A stretch of DNA of 64,000 nucleotides from Ostrinia nubilalis (GCF_963855985.1 NC_087100.1:3383001-3447000); one strand, 5' to 3'. Shown: positions 1-10,145, counted from the first letter of the stretch. Notes: generated by a model from the sequence alone, not told the origin. A program made the numbers and translations.

Positions 1-237
1 TGGGAATTTTGCAATATCCTGTTGTAACTAAGCTTTAAGTTTACTAAGGTACCTGCATGCCAAATTTCAAGCGTCTAACTTAAGCGGTTTAGATTTTTCG
101 TACAAAAGGATTTTCCCGCTAATTCCCGTTCCCGTGGGAATTCCTAAGTATCCTATAACCTGCCCAGGAGTATGAAGAATAATTGTACCAAGTTTCGTTA
201 AAATCCGTCAAGTGGTTTTTGTTTCTATAAGGAACAT

Positions 238-274
<37 letters not shown>

Positions 275-395
275 AATTTTACTGATTGCATTTTTGGCAT
301 CAGTATCGATCACTAATCACCCCCTGATAGTTATTTTGAAAATATATTTCATGTAAAGAATTGACCTCTCTACAGATTTATTATAAGTATAGATT
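1..395 (-). mobile_element. Non-autonomous Helitron-like element, cut by window edge
   Basis: Positions 1-137 are the reverse complement of the Helitron at 37204-37597 (same blocks around AATTCCCGTTCCCGTGGGAA and the GCGTCTAACTTAAGCGG stretch). The rest, with a GACA microsatellite and a right end near TATAGATT, matches a repeat type I know from moth genomes. The 3' terminus (hairpin plus CTAG) would lie left of the window. It codes for nothing; the open frames here are chance. Confidence 0.75.
239..272. repeat. (GACA)n microsatellite
   Basis: About eight tandem GACA units inside the Helitron-like element. Microsatellites at this internal position are typical of lepidopteran microsatellite-associated Helitrons, so it is part of the element. 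Confidence 0.95.
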
Positions 396-836
396 ATCGA
401 CTACATTATGTGACTGTCGTCCGTGCTTTTGTAGTTATGTTTCCGATAATTCAGCAGCAATTAGTTAACAATAATGCTTTAACCTAAAATTATTTGATGA
501 CGGAAGTTTCTTGACCCAAGGGTTGTAGGTCCCATCTTATTGTGACAATAGCGAGTAAGAGCGCTTTTACATTTAGGCGATTTAGCAGCGCGACAGACGC
601 GCTACTGAAAATTTTATACTATACTCAACGTCAAATAAATCGCACCTTCCGCGACGCGAACTTTAAAGATTTTCTTCTGACATAATCATGGTGCCCCAAC
701 AATATTGGTGTTATTTGAAAGCCCAATAAATATCCTTAAAGAAAAACACATTTCATTTCATAATAAATGATTAACATATACCATAAATGTGACTTGAAAA
801 ATGACCTCACTTTGGGCTCACCTGTGGGATCAATTA

Positions 837-945
837 GACCAATTTTTATGGTTATAAAACCAAATAATGACCTCACGTGTCTTCATTAACAGATGGATAG
901 CGATTAATCCCAACTTAACAGTTTTATAGCCATAAAAATTGGCTC
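837..945. repeat. Inverted repeat, 24-bp arms
   Basis: Arms at about 837-860 and 921-945 share the block CCAATTTTTATGG and its complement with few mismatches around a ~60-base loop. Probably an internal palindrome of the surrounding element or an older small foldback. Confidence 0.7.
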
Positions 946-1175
946 AAGCGTAACTACCTATTTTTTGAAGAAGTGACTCTGGATCCTTCTAAAGACACAT
1001 TTTTGGTATAAAAGCCTTTCCTTTAATGAAATTAAGCTTAGAACTAGGCTTTCAAATGGTACCAATGTTGGTGGGAAGTGAGGATGCATACTTTTGAAAG
1101 GTGCTTGTTGCGGGAGGTGCGATTTATTTGATGCCGAGTGTATGTGACAGCGGATGCATGCCTTCACATTATAAT

Positions 1176-1281
1176 AAAAACAAGCTTTATTCTGAAATGC
1201 AGTTGATGATTAATTTAAACCTAGCATACAATTATTTTTTTCGTTTTATTACAACTGCATTTCAGAATAAAGCTTGTTTTT
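1176..1281. repeat. Perfect 30-bp hairpin
   Basis: Positions 1176-1205 and 1252-1281 are exact inverted copies (core CAAGCTTTATTCTGAAATGC) around a 46-base AT-rich loop. Size and loop resemble a short hairpin precursor, but a terminal palindrome of a very young MITE is equally possible. Confidence 0.85.
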
Positions 1282-1696
1282 AAAAAAAGTTTTATAATTT
1301 TACTTTACACTTTTTAATTTTATCTCAATCTCAGAGCTTTGGAGATCATCTATCAAAAAGACAAATCCAACGAACCCAAACTCCGCCGTTTCGTTTAGGA
1401 GATCCTATGGCCACCTCCTGACTCCATCATCAGACCAGCTCAATAGTACCATAACATTGCATTGTCATCGTAGGTACCTACATAAGTATGCCAAATTTCA
1501 GCTCAATCGGTTGAGGAAAAGTGGTCTTAGATTCAGTTGCAAGATTTGTCCCACACATACCTACTAACAAGTGAAGTCAATATAAAGCTTGTAATAATAA
1601 AAACGCCGCTGCCGCGCTGCAGTCGCGCTACTAATGCCCTAATGTGAAAGCGCTCTAATGCTTTCAAATAAAAACATTAATAAGTTTCTACCAAGT

Positions 1697-2197
1697 TAAT
1701 GAGCCTACTCGTTTCAGCCAAATGACGTCCACTGCTGGACAAAGGCCTCCCCCAAGGTTTTCCACAATGAACGGTCCTGCGCTGCCCGCATCCAGGCTCT
1801 TCCCGCGACCTTTACCAGATCGTCGGTCCACCTAGTAGGAGGCCTGCCCACGCTACGTCTTCCAGCCCGTGGTCGCCACTCGAGAACTTTCCTGCCCCAA
1901 CGGCCATCGTCTCTACGAGCTATGTGCCCCGCCCACTGCCACTTGATTTTAGCAATTCTGCAAATACCGCAGTGTCTCAAGTCGATAGTATTTGACCAAT
2001 GCGTGTTGCCAGTGATGGTATACGGATCTGAGACGTGGTCGCTTACTATGGGCCTCATAAGAAGGCTCAAGGTCACCCAAAGGGCGATGGAGCGGGCTAT
2101 GCTCGGAGTTTCCCTGCGTGATCAAATCAGAAATGAGGAGATCCGCAGGAGAACCAAAGTAACCGACATAGCTCGCAGAATTGCTAATGAGCCTACT
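1697..2197 (-). mobile_element. RTE-type LINE 3' end with inverted 5' part (twin priming)
   Basis: On the minus strand 1714 to about 1960 encodes the C-terminus of an RTE-clade reverse-transcriptase polyprotein (motifs IKWQWAGHIARR, GRPPTRWTDDLVKVAG, LGEAFVQQWTSFG). From about 1963 to 2184 the plus strand encodes the segment that should lie just upstream (FDQCVLPVMVYGSETWSL, then RRRTKVTDIARRIA). The 5' half is therefore inverted against the 3' half. A 13-bp direct repeat TAATGAGCCTACT flanks the whole (1697-1709, 2185-2197), so this is one insertion event. This is the known LINE outcome called twin priming. The copy is dead: truncated and inverted. Confidence 0.9.
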
Positions 2198-2870
2198 AAG
2201 CGTTAGATATTATCTACACCTGAAAATGCCTAATACGGTCTAATAACCATTTGTTTGTCCAAATTTTCATTTCAAAACCTTTACGTAAGTCTCAGGGCAA
2301 TTTGGGGATAATGCCATCTTACAAGTTATTTCGTAGAACAAGGGCTCTTATCCTCTTGGTAACTTAAGCACTTATGTATTACTTTAACCATAATGTGCTC
2401 TATGATGTTCTGTTATTATTTGAGGCTAGATCACATTTATGATTATTGTTTTTCGGCCATTGTTACGAAACATTGCTCAAAATTCTATTCAAACTGAACC
2501 ATGGTTTTGTCCTGGGATTTGGCTTAAATCTTAGTAATTAAATGAAACCAATCATAGTTTTAAAGCTGTTCTCGATGTTGAATCAAATATTAAGCTACTT
2601 TTCATGAGGTCTTATGAATTCATTGAAACTTTGAATTAAAATAAAAAACTCGACATAAACTTAATATTTTTTCTTTCTGCCTCGCACGTTTGAAAGCCGA
2701 TTACATAGATAATAATGAGGTAGTAAAATACGTAATACAAGTAGTAAAAATACCAGATACCTACTCGTATAAGAAAGATGCAGTCTCAGCCTATAACTTA
2801 CTCGAGTAAGCTAAGTAAGTACGATCGTACCTACATAATCCTTTACCATCAAAGCTAAACTACTAGTATA
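2198..2870. other. No gene seen
   Basis: AT-rich single-copy-looking sequence without a coding frame, RNA gene or recognisable repeat. Confidence 0.6.
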
Positions 2871-5166
2871 AGATCCCGCTATACAACGACCTTCACCGAG
2901 ATGCTTATTTGATGAAACATATTTTATATTTAATTTAACATGTCAATAATTATATTGCTTAAGGGTTGCCTAATAAATTTCAGTCCAGGATATGATTAAT
3001 TAATCATTAAAAATAGTTTTTTTTTTTCAATATTTCATCGGTTTGACTATTAAACAAACTCCATACCAATCGAAAGTATGAAGCCCATAGAATATGCAAA
3101 CGTTAGGTTGCCTATTCTTTTCCAGTCATAACTCTCGGGTTGCCAGGTATAAACAGGTAAATTGATAGAGCATTTTGCACCGGTCTGATAATTTGATCAA
3201 ATTTAAATGAAAATAAAGATTATTTCATTATGAACACGGTGGTATAGGGTTGCCTGCGAAAAATCAGTCCTGAATGACGGTTGTCGAATTTTGTAAAGTG
3301 AAATTAAAACTGAAAGGTGACATTTTTCGAATAGTTGGCAACATTTGGGAAAGACGAGTTGTATGAGGCGTTTGTGTGTCTTATCAAGAGGTATCGCTTG
3401 GGTGAAGAAATTTCTCCAGTGTTGCCATGCTTTGGGAGATTTGGTCCAAAAATGTCGAAAGTGGAAATAACGACTTCCGGTCAAAAATTTGGATGATGCC
3501 TCCTGCAAAAGGGTCGTGCAAATGATATTTGACCATTTTCATCTCGATCACCTGGCAACACTGGCAGCTACGGGGAAAAGTATTTTTTTTCGACATGGGT
3601 GTCTTTAAAGTTAAGGACGGACAGAAGGAGATATGGCAGAAAAAATCCAAAAATGGGGTTTGGTCGGTTATACGACCCAGATTATGGGAAAAATCCGAAA
3701 ATTCAGAAAATCAAGATGGCGACCGAGTGAGCGGTCATTTTGTAAAAAGTTTCAGATTTCTGATTTTTCAAATGCATTTTTTGGGCAGTTGGCAACATTT
3801 GGGAAAGTCGAGTTGTAGAGAGCGATTGCGTAGTTTGCTAAGGAGTATCGTTTGGAAAAACAACATTTTCCAGTGTTGCCATACTTTGAAAGATTTGGTC
3901 AAAACATGTAAAAAATGGAAATTACGACTTTTGGTCCAAAATTTGGATGACGCCTCCTGCAAATAGATCAAACTAATGACATTTGACTATTTTTATCTCG
4001 ATTACCTGGCAACACTGGCAGTTACGGGGCCACAAAATTTTGGGACTTGGATGGTTTTAAGGAATTGTTTCACGGGATTGGTTTAAGTTAGAAAAAAAGT
4101 AAAAATGGGTTTCGGCGCGGAATATGGTCTAGATTAAGCGAAAAATGCAATAAGTATGGCAACACTGGAAAATGTTGCTTTTCCAAACGATACTCCTCAG
4201 CAAACTACGTAATCGCTCTGTACAACTCGACTTTCCCAAATGTTGCCAACTGCCCAAAAAATGCATTTGAAAAATCAGAAATCTGAAACTTTTTACAAAA
4301 TTGCCGCTCACTCGGTCGCCATCTTGATTTTCTGAATTTTCGGATTTTTCCCATAATCTGGGTCGTATAACCGACCAAACCCCATTTTCGGATTTTTTCT
4401 GCCATATCTCCTTCTGTCCGTCCTTAACTTTAAAGACACCCATGTCGAAAAAAAATACTTTTCCCCGTAGCTGCCAGTGTTGCCAGGTGATCGAGATGAA
4501 AATGGTCAAATATCATTTGCACGACCCTTTTGCAGGAGGCATCATCCAAATTTTTGACCGGAAGTCGTTATTTCCACTTTCGACATTTTTGGACCAAATC
4601 TCCCAAAGCATGGCAACACTGGAGAAATTTCTTCACCCAAGCGATACCTCTTGACAAGACACACAAACGCCTCATACAACTCGTCTTTCCCAAATGTTGC
4701 CAACTACTCGAAAAATGTCACCTTTCAGTTTTAATTTCACTTTACAAAATTCGACAACCGTCATTCAGGACTGATTTTTCGCAGGCAACCCTATACCACC
4801 GTGTTCATAATAAAATAATCTTTATTTTCATTTAAATTTGATTAAATTATCAGACCGGTGCAAAATGCTCTATCAATTTACCTGTTTATACCTGGCAACC
4901 CGAGAGTTATGACTGGAAAAGAATAGGCAACCTAACGTTTGCATATTCTATGGGCTTCATACTTTCGATTGGTATGGAGTTTGTTTAATAGTCAAACCGA
5001 TGAAATATTTAAAAAAAAATCTTTTTTTAATGATTAATTAATCATATCCTGGACTGAAATTTATTAGGCAACCCTTAAGCAATATAATTATTGACATGTT
5101 AAATTAAATTTAAAATATGTTTCATCAAATAAGCATCTCGGTGAAGGTCGTTGTATAGCGGGATCT
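2871..5166. mobile_element. Large foldback element, ~1 kb arms
   Basis: The left arm 2871-3886 and right arm 4152-5166 are near-perfect inverted copies: position sums stay at about 8037 throughout, so there is almost no net indel. By hand I count roughly 16 differences over ~1016 bp (about 98% identity), several of them at one A/T run. The loop is ~265 bp. Outer termini read AGATCCCGCTATACAACGAC, and TA lies outside each end, fitting a TA target duplication. Open frames of 60-145 codons occur in mirrored pairs on both strands, as a palindrome forces; none shows a known domain. I do not recognise the family. A transcript would fold into a very long double strand. Confidence 0.88.
3334..4030. 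repeat. Internal tandem duplication, period ~455 bp
   Basis: Within the foldback, the unit starting GTTGGCAACATTTGGGAAAG at 3334 recurs at 3788, and CCTGGCAACACTGGCAG near 3550 recurs near 4006. The two units are clearly diverged (perhaps 70-80% alike), so this duplication is older than the inverted duplication that made the arms. Only the first unit and the start of the second are mirrored in the right arm. Confidence 0.8.
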
Positions 5167-5672
5167 TAGACTATACGCCTTCCGCTAAAAAACAAAAGTT
5201 TATCCCATAGAGAAAGAGTGAATGCATTAAATATAAGATCATACACGTGTATTCGAACTAGTAACGGACAAACACTCGTATTCACAAACGATGCTTGCTT
5301 AAGTGAAGCAGCAACGCTATGCGAAGTCAAACGCACAGCGTTAAATAGAGCTCTATCGCCCGTATCCACAAACGATGCTTGCTAAAGTGAAGCAGCAAAT
5401 CGAACGCACAGCGTTGAATAGAGCTCTGTGATTGTTCGTGTGTGACCCTGTACGTCCACGCGCACTGTGAGGTCTCATAGTAATGTTTGTGAATACGGGC
5501 GTATGGTTGGTTCGTGTCTGTCATTCCGCCACTTTTGTATTATGAATAGGTTTTTATGACCTTTTGCGTTCACGCGCACTGTGAGACCTCATAGTAATCT
5601 TTGTGAATACGGGTGGAAGACCTAATCTGACCGCTGAAGAAGTACCAAGTTTTTGTGAGTAGGGCATAGTCT
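5167..5672. repeat. TIR-like element with internal duplications
   Basis: It begins CTTAGACTAT next to the foldback and ends with the complement near 5672. Inside, a block ending GCACAGCGTT with AGAGCTCT occurs twice in tandem (about 5270-5350 and 5365-5430), and a CGCGCACTGTGAG block occurs twice (about 5457-5510, 5573-5615). The two block types are partly inverted copies sharing TTTGTGAATACGGG. A related copy lies at 47650-47825. The family is unknown to me. Confidence 0.6.
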
Positions 5673-5862
5673 AAGGTCTGATTAAACCCGTTTCGGACGC
5701 CTAAATAACGGTTCATTAGTTCTAACACTAAAGTTGCGACCTCACTTCTTACAGCCTTATATACTCTATATGTACAACTTACATATACCTAGATAGAAGA
5801 AGGGATTTCACATACTTACAGTACATAAACAACGTGGTATTGCTTGTACCGTCGTTTAATCA

Positions 5863-6035
5863 CACCAATATTATGAAGGCGAAATTTTGTGAGTACCTGA
5901 GTGTGTATGTTTGTTACTTCTTCACGTCTACACGACTGGAGCGATTTTAATAAAATTTGGTATAAAGTTAGCTGACACCCTGGATTAACATATAGGCTAC
6001 GTTTTACCGCAGGTAACTCCGCGGGGCACAGCTAG
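5863..6035 (+). mobile_element. Short Helitron-like element
   Basis: It starts near CACCAATATTATGAAGGCG, has the usual GTTACTTCTTCACG segment, and ends GCGGGGCACAGCTAG followed by T. The GC-rich 3' end plus CTAG is the Helitron terminus seen repeatedly in this window. Confidence 0.7.
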
Positions 6036-6189
6036 TTGACTCATTTAAAATGTGGCTCCGCTCCTAAACAAAATATTTTACAACAGAGACAAATTGAGAA
6101 TTTGACTTATGTATTTGGAAGTCAGTACATTGAACCGTTGCCAAAAATATACTTTGTGTCTACAAACTAATATTTGCTTTAATACACTT

Positions 6190-6262
6190 CACGGCTATAG
6201 CTGAGCGGTTTGCGTACCAGAAAACGTTAGCGTTGTTTGCTAGTTCGAATCTCGCGAAGGAC
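6190..6262 (+). other. tRNA-like Pol III promoter relic
   Basis: TAGCTGAGCGG resembles an A box and AGTTCGAATCTCG, about 45 bases on, a B box. The arms do not fold into a clean cloverleaf, so this is a SINE head or tRNA pseudogene, not a working tRNA. It lies just outside the left end of the 6284-9018 element. Confidence 0.45.
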
Positions 6263-6891
6263 AATACACTTGATTTTAATTACATATGAGTATTTCTCAA
6301 AAAAAATGTACATTTTGAAAAAAAAAAGTGTGCTTTGAAACAGTTCAAAAGTTTTATATTTATAAATCATCACACAAAAAAAACACACACACAATTTTGA
6401 AGGATGAATATTAATCTTTAAGATAACGAAGAATTATAGCTATAATCCTACTTATTACCAAATATTTAGATGTTTTAAAAATAGTCCTTTTTTACCTTTC
6501 ATACAAAAACCTGTTTGCCACCCTAGCTTTTTCATGTGTTTTTGTTTCATAAAATGCGATACGTAACTAAATTATTGTAAATTTCTTTGTATTATCGTTC
6601 TACAGTAATCACAGTTTCTGTATCAAATTGATTTTCTATGGGGTGTCATAATGAATTGGCAATTTAACCCTTAAATGCATGATTTTTTATTTAGTTATGA
6701 AAAAAATATTTCAATTAGATTTTTAGTCACAGATAGGGGGAAAAATAATAAAAAAAATCTTAGTACGAAAAAAAAAGTATATTTTTGAAAATTTACAGTA
6801 TGTAGCCAAATGTCTACACCATGCGTTTATGCCATAAAATTGTTCGATATTAATTGTTCTATGGTTTGCTTATTTGGCTTTTCTTTTCAGC

Positions 6892-7383
6892 ATGTTTGGC
6901 TCGCTATCTGAAAAGGAAATTGAGACAGCTCTTGCTGCTTTAAATGATGGTGCAGTATCAAAAGATGATGAAAATTTTGATGATGATAACATCGATTATT
7001 ACCCAAACGTACAGGATTTATTGCATGAGTCCATAGATCATAATCTACCCTTGGAACATAACGAAGACCCTCCCATAGTCTATGATGAGGTGCACATATT
7101 AGATGGTGTTTCCTTAGCGGAACCTGTGGCGGGTACCTACTTCATCTGCGCAATCAAGTTCAGGTATTCCAGGAATTGCAGCTTGGAGGTCACGTAGCCG
7201 GGAGATGATTTGGAAAAAAAGAAATTTACCACCATGGGACGATGATCGCATTGCTTTTTTAGGGGATTCGGAACTGCCCACAGAAATATCTGACCTGGAG
7301 GAGCCATTTCAGTTCTTTATCAAGTTCATAAACGATGACATTGTTATTTATGCATTACTCAAAAAGGGTTTAGTTCAAATAAT
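6892..7383 (+). pseudogene. piggyBac transposase N-terminal fragment
   Basis: The frame starts MFGSLSEKEIETALAALNDG, with an acidic stretch (DDENFDDDNIDYY) as in piggyBac-type N-termini. It meets a stop near 7197. Another frame then resumes with SREMIWKKRNLPPWDDDRIAFLGDSE in two stretches, followed by EEPFQFFIKFINDD, the region leading into the DDE_Tnp_1_7 domain. The catalytic aspartates are absent: the fragment ends where the inverted copy begins. A pyrimidine tract plus CAG just before the ATG could be an old splice acceptor. So it has at least one frame break, no catalytic domain and a 3' half replaced by an inverted 5' half. Confidence 0.85.
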
Positions 7384-7425
7384 CGTGTCAGTTCTATTGA
7401 GATTCGGCTCAATAGAACTGACACG
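7384..7425. repeat. Perfect 18-bp hairpin at the palindrome centre
   Basis: CGTGTCAGTTCTATTGAG is followed after six bases by its exact reverse complement. It lies where the plus-strand transposase fragment meets the inverted copy, so it may mark the inversion junction. Confidence 0.9.
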
Positions 7426-7745
7426 AAACACCATCTGATCTAATATTATGCTCCTCTTCATAGACTACTAGGGAGGATCTTCGTTGTGTTCCAAGGGTAG
7501 ATTATGATCTATGGACTCCTCATCCAGATCATGCAATAAATCCCGTACGTTTGGGTAATAATCGATGTTATCATCATCTTCTGAGACTGCACCATCATTT
7601 AAAGCAGCAAGAGCTGCCTCAATTTCCTTTTCAATTAGCGAGCCAAACATGCTGAAAAGAAAAGCCAAATAAGCAAACCATAGAACAATTCCTATCGAAC
7701 AATTTTAAGGTATAAACGCATGGTGTAGACATTTGGCTACATACA
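7426..7745 (-). pseudogene. Inverted second copy of the piggyBac N-terminus
   Basis: The minus strand repeats the leader and N-terminus of the plus-strand fragment (7653 back to 7468: MFGSLIEKEIEAALAALNDG, then DDDNIDYYPNVRDLL, HNLPLEHNEDPP). It pairs with 6798-7114. The copies differ by substitutions and small indels; this one has an extra DLDE. They have therefore diverged since duplication, unlike the younger foldback at 2871. Confidence 0.85.
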
Positions 7746-8365
7746 CAAAAACCAAGTCGAAGGTACATTCGGGATAGATTACCAAAAAAATAAGTTATAA
7801 TAATGAATTCTTACATTGTTTCTAACACGTATGTATTTTTTTCCAATCGTTTTAGCAATTAATTCTCACTGAATCCGAAAATCAAATACCACAAATTTTA
7901 ACACTACCAATTTTTTCTCCTTCGCGATCGCTACGTCAAATATCGGTTAATTTTTTTTCAAATCTACCTCCATTTGCGGTTTTTTTATTTTTATTTGGAT
8001 GTTTTCTATGATATTAGCGTACATTCAGAAACGCTTGTAAAATGTGTTACTTGCTATAATTAAAAAAGTACTTCGTAGACATATGGCAACACTATGCATT
8101 TAAGGGTTAAAGCAAAAAAACAAAATGAGTCGCTCTCATTTACTATTTCGTTATTTACTCTTTAGTTACGATTTATTTCTACTTTCCCATGGTTTCTGAA
8201 CAATTCCGTATTTATTTTACACGGACAACAATAGCTGCACTCTGAATGGCTGTTGGCCTGACGTCTCCGCCATTACATCTATCGCGAAAATTAGTGAAAA
8301 CGTGTGTGTTTTGTGGGATTACTTTTTCGTAACAGGCAGTAAAATCAGCGATTTTATATAGAACG

Positions 8366-8725
8366 GTAAGTCTTCATTTAACCATTTTTTGTAATACGTG
8401 TGGTACGAACATTTAGTAAGCTTTTATATTTGCTGTAACAAATTTTATCAAAAAAATACTTGTTTCTGATCTCATTTTGTCTAATATTTCGTTACGTTTT
8501 TTACGAATTTCGTTACGTTACGAAAAAGTACAACATAATGCTGAGTGTATACTGTTATTACCTGACTAAGCATAGTAATATTCACTACTTAATTTATTTC
8601 AAAAAATATAGAGCGTCAATAACAAAAGGATTGGATACTATCTGCTTTACAGAAGTGCCACCAGCAAAAAATCATCAAATCATTTAGATTACGTTTTTAT
8701 GTGATTACTTCTTTTGTTTTTTTAG
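8366..8725 (+). other. Possible intron of the host element's gene
   Basis: A donor-like AACG|GTAAGT at 8365/8366 and an acceptor-like pyrimidine tract plus TTTAG ending at 8725 enclose 360 AT-rich bases. The segment upstream (about 8200-8365) has higher GC and could be a leader exon. This is a motif-level reading only. Confidence 0.35.
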
Positions 8726-8727
8726 GA

Positions 8728-8823
8728 ATGCCGCCAAAAACCAATGCCAAAAGGCAAAAAGCTTACAGAGAACGACTCAAAATGGATAAACATGATGGAA
8801 CAAAAATAATTTTATTAAAATAG
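8728..8823 (+). pseudogene. Short basic N-terminal peptide MPPKTNAKRQKAYRERLK
   Basis: The 31-codon frame begins two bases after the acceptor-like AG. It reads a basic segment (MPPKTNAKRQKAYRERLK, then MDKHDG) and ends in a stop at 8821-8823. I recall similar (AER/AKR)QKAYRERLK starts in multi-copy, transposon-like insect genes of unknown function. The frame is far too short for a transposase, so this is probably the truncated first coding exon of the element's lost protein. No domain can be assigned. Confidence 0.45.
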
Positions 8824-9244
8824 TATGAATGATTACTCCCTTATTTTATTTCTAACCCCTTAATATTACCCCGTATTTGGGTGCATACTTACAAATATTT
8901 CGAATTGAATAAATTTAGAGCATTCACAATATTTCGCCAATGTATAACAAGCCTTATGGCCTTACTATTTCGTTACTACCGTTTCGTTACGTACATTTTT
9001 TTTGAGAAATACTCATATCACAGAAACTAAAGGGAAATGTAACATGGGGGCGGGACCGGCAGCAATATGCCCAAAAACAGAACACATTGCTTGTGACAGC
9101 AATGAAGACAGCAGCGACGTCATAATGTAAACAGCTTAGATTGCTTGCGTAGTACTAAAGATTATTCGAACGTTCAGTACTGATACCGCAGTGGATAATG
9201 AGGATATACGTTTATACGTATTATGATTACTTTGTGTGTGAATT

Positions 9245-9306
9245 TCTAACGGGACACTGAGTTTCGAACTCAGCGCATTAGTTTGACGCACTCTATGATT
9301 TGAACC
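9245..9306 (-). other. Weak tRNA-like B box, minus strand
   Basis: The reverse complement contains GAGTTCGAAACTC, a B-box-like motif, and GGTTCAAATC further upstream. There is no cloverleaf. Possibly a decayed SINE head. Confidence 0.25.
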
Positions 9307-9326
9307 GTTTTTCTACAACCTTTTAT

Positions 9327-10145
9327 ACAGGGTGGAATTTTGTAATGCCACCTGGAGAGAAAGTACTCTTAATACTGTAGATAGAAAATTTTACTGAATG
9401 AAAACATTCCTTTATTTTTTTAAAGAAAGAGAACTGCATTTAATAAATTTCGAAAATTTTTCGAAAATTCTCTACCATACTTCCACCTCTAAAATGGAAA
9501 CTTGGGCGTATTGTCAAAGTCTTTCCTGGAGCCAGTGATGGTATATGTCGCGTCGCTGACATACGGACTGCGAACGGCGTCGTACGGCGTAGCTTCAGCA
9601 AGATTGTTCCGTTGCTCCCAGAAGAAGACGTTTCGGTTGAAGGACGAGCCTTCAACGCGCGGGGGCATGTTCGCGATCGCGAGTGATATAAAACCTATTT
9701 GGATATTGTGACAGTGAAAAATCATACGGCTTTCTTTTGTTTTACTCTCTGTTGGATTCGATCAGTACACACGTCTGTTGAAATTATTTCGCATTTTTAC
9801 TTTAAAATATACCTGATTCCCTTCATGTGACAATTTACTGTAACATAATTAAAATAATTTAAGATTTCATGGTTTTCCTTTCATTTGATTTAACAAGTTT
9901 GTTAGAGAGATTTCATCCTTATACTTAATCCTAACGATTGATGCAATAAAAATACAGGGTGTAATTTTTAACAGATTTTAGTTGGTTCGAATCCCGGGTG
10001 TGGCAAGCAAATTTTTGGATATCTTTGAATGCAGTTCTATTTCTTTTCAAAAATAAAGGAATGTTTTCTTTGAGAAAAAAATTCTATCTACAATATTAAG
10101 AGTAGGTACTTTCCCTCCAGGTGGCATTACAAAATTCCACCCTGT
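9327..10145. mobile_element. TIR element, ~95-bp inverted termini starting ACAGGGTGG
   Basis: The left arm 9327-9421 (ACAGGGTGGAATTTTGTAAT) is mirrored by 10050-10145 with few differences. The GC-richer centre (9484-9710) holds overlapping frames on both strands but no domain I can name. A second ACAGGGTG motif at 9955 may be a nested or duplicated end. No clean target duplication. Confidence 0.65.

Larger units (their letters stand above)
556..1657. mobile_element. Harbinger-like non-autonomous DNA transposon
   Basis: The left end (559 on, GAGCGCTTTTACATTT) and right end (to 1654) are imperfect inverted repeats of about 40 bp, both including a GCGCGAC block. A 3-bp TAA lies directly outside each end (556-558, 1655-1657). 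Terminal repeats plus a TWA duplication fit the PIF/Harbinger superfamily. There is no transposase frame, so it is non-autonomous. Two palindromes lie inside it. The short MITE at 14993-15177 has a related terminus. Confidence 0.65.
6664..8110. mobile_element. piggyBac-type relic with TTAA duplication
   Basis: The ends CCCTTAAATGCAT (6668 on) and ATGCATTTAAGGG (to 8106) are inverted repeats of the piggyBac CCYT type. TTAA stands directly outside both (6664-6667, 8107-8110). The interior carries a broken piggyBac transposase N-terminus in plus orientation and a second inverted copy of that N-terminus, so the 1.44 kb element is largely self-palindromic. It cannot make active transposase. Confidence 0.88.
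6284..9018. mobile_element. Element with perfect 28-bp terminal inverted repeats
   Basis: Positions 6284-6311 (ATATGAGTATTTCTC, then eight A and TGTAC) match the reverse complement of 8991-9018 exactly. Inside the right part lie a leader-exon-like segment with a splice donor near 8365 and a short acceptor-preceded frame at 8728-8823. A piggyBac relic (6668-8106) is inserted in it, so without that guest it would be about 1.3 kb. No clear target duplication is visible, which leaves the superfamily open. The perfect termini argue for recent movement or strong terminal constraint. Confidence 0.65.

Noticed and set aside
239..272. Short regular repeats that could suggest a CRISPR array
   Set aside because: Four-base microsatellite without spacers inside a eukaryotic Helitron; no array or cas-like gene anywhere in the window.
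3203..4835. Several 60-145-codon frames on both strands
   Set aside because: They are mirrored pairs forced by the foldback palindrome and share no known domain, so not genes.
9484..9710. Overlapping frames with PVMVY, resembling a reverse-transcriptase motif
   Set aside because: Only a five-residue match; the flanking residues do not follow the RTE pattern seen elsewhere.
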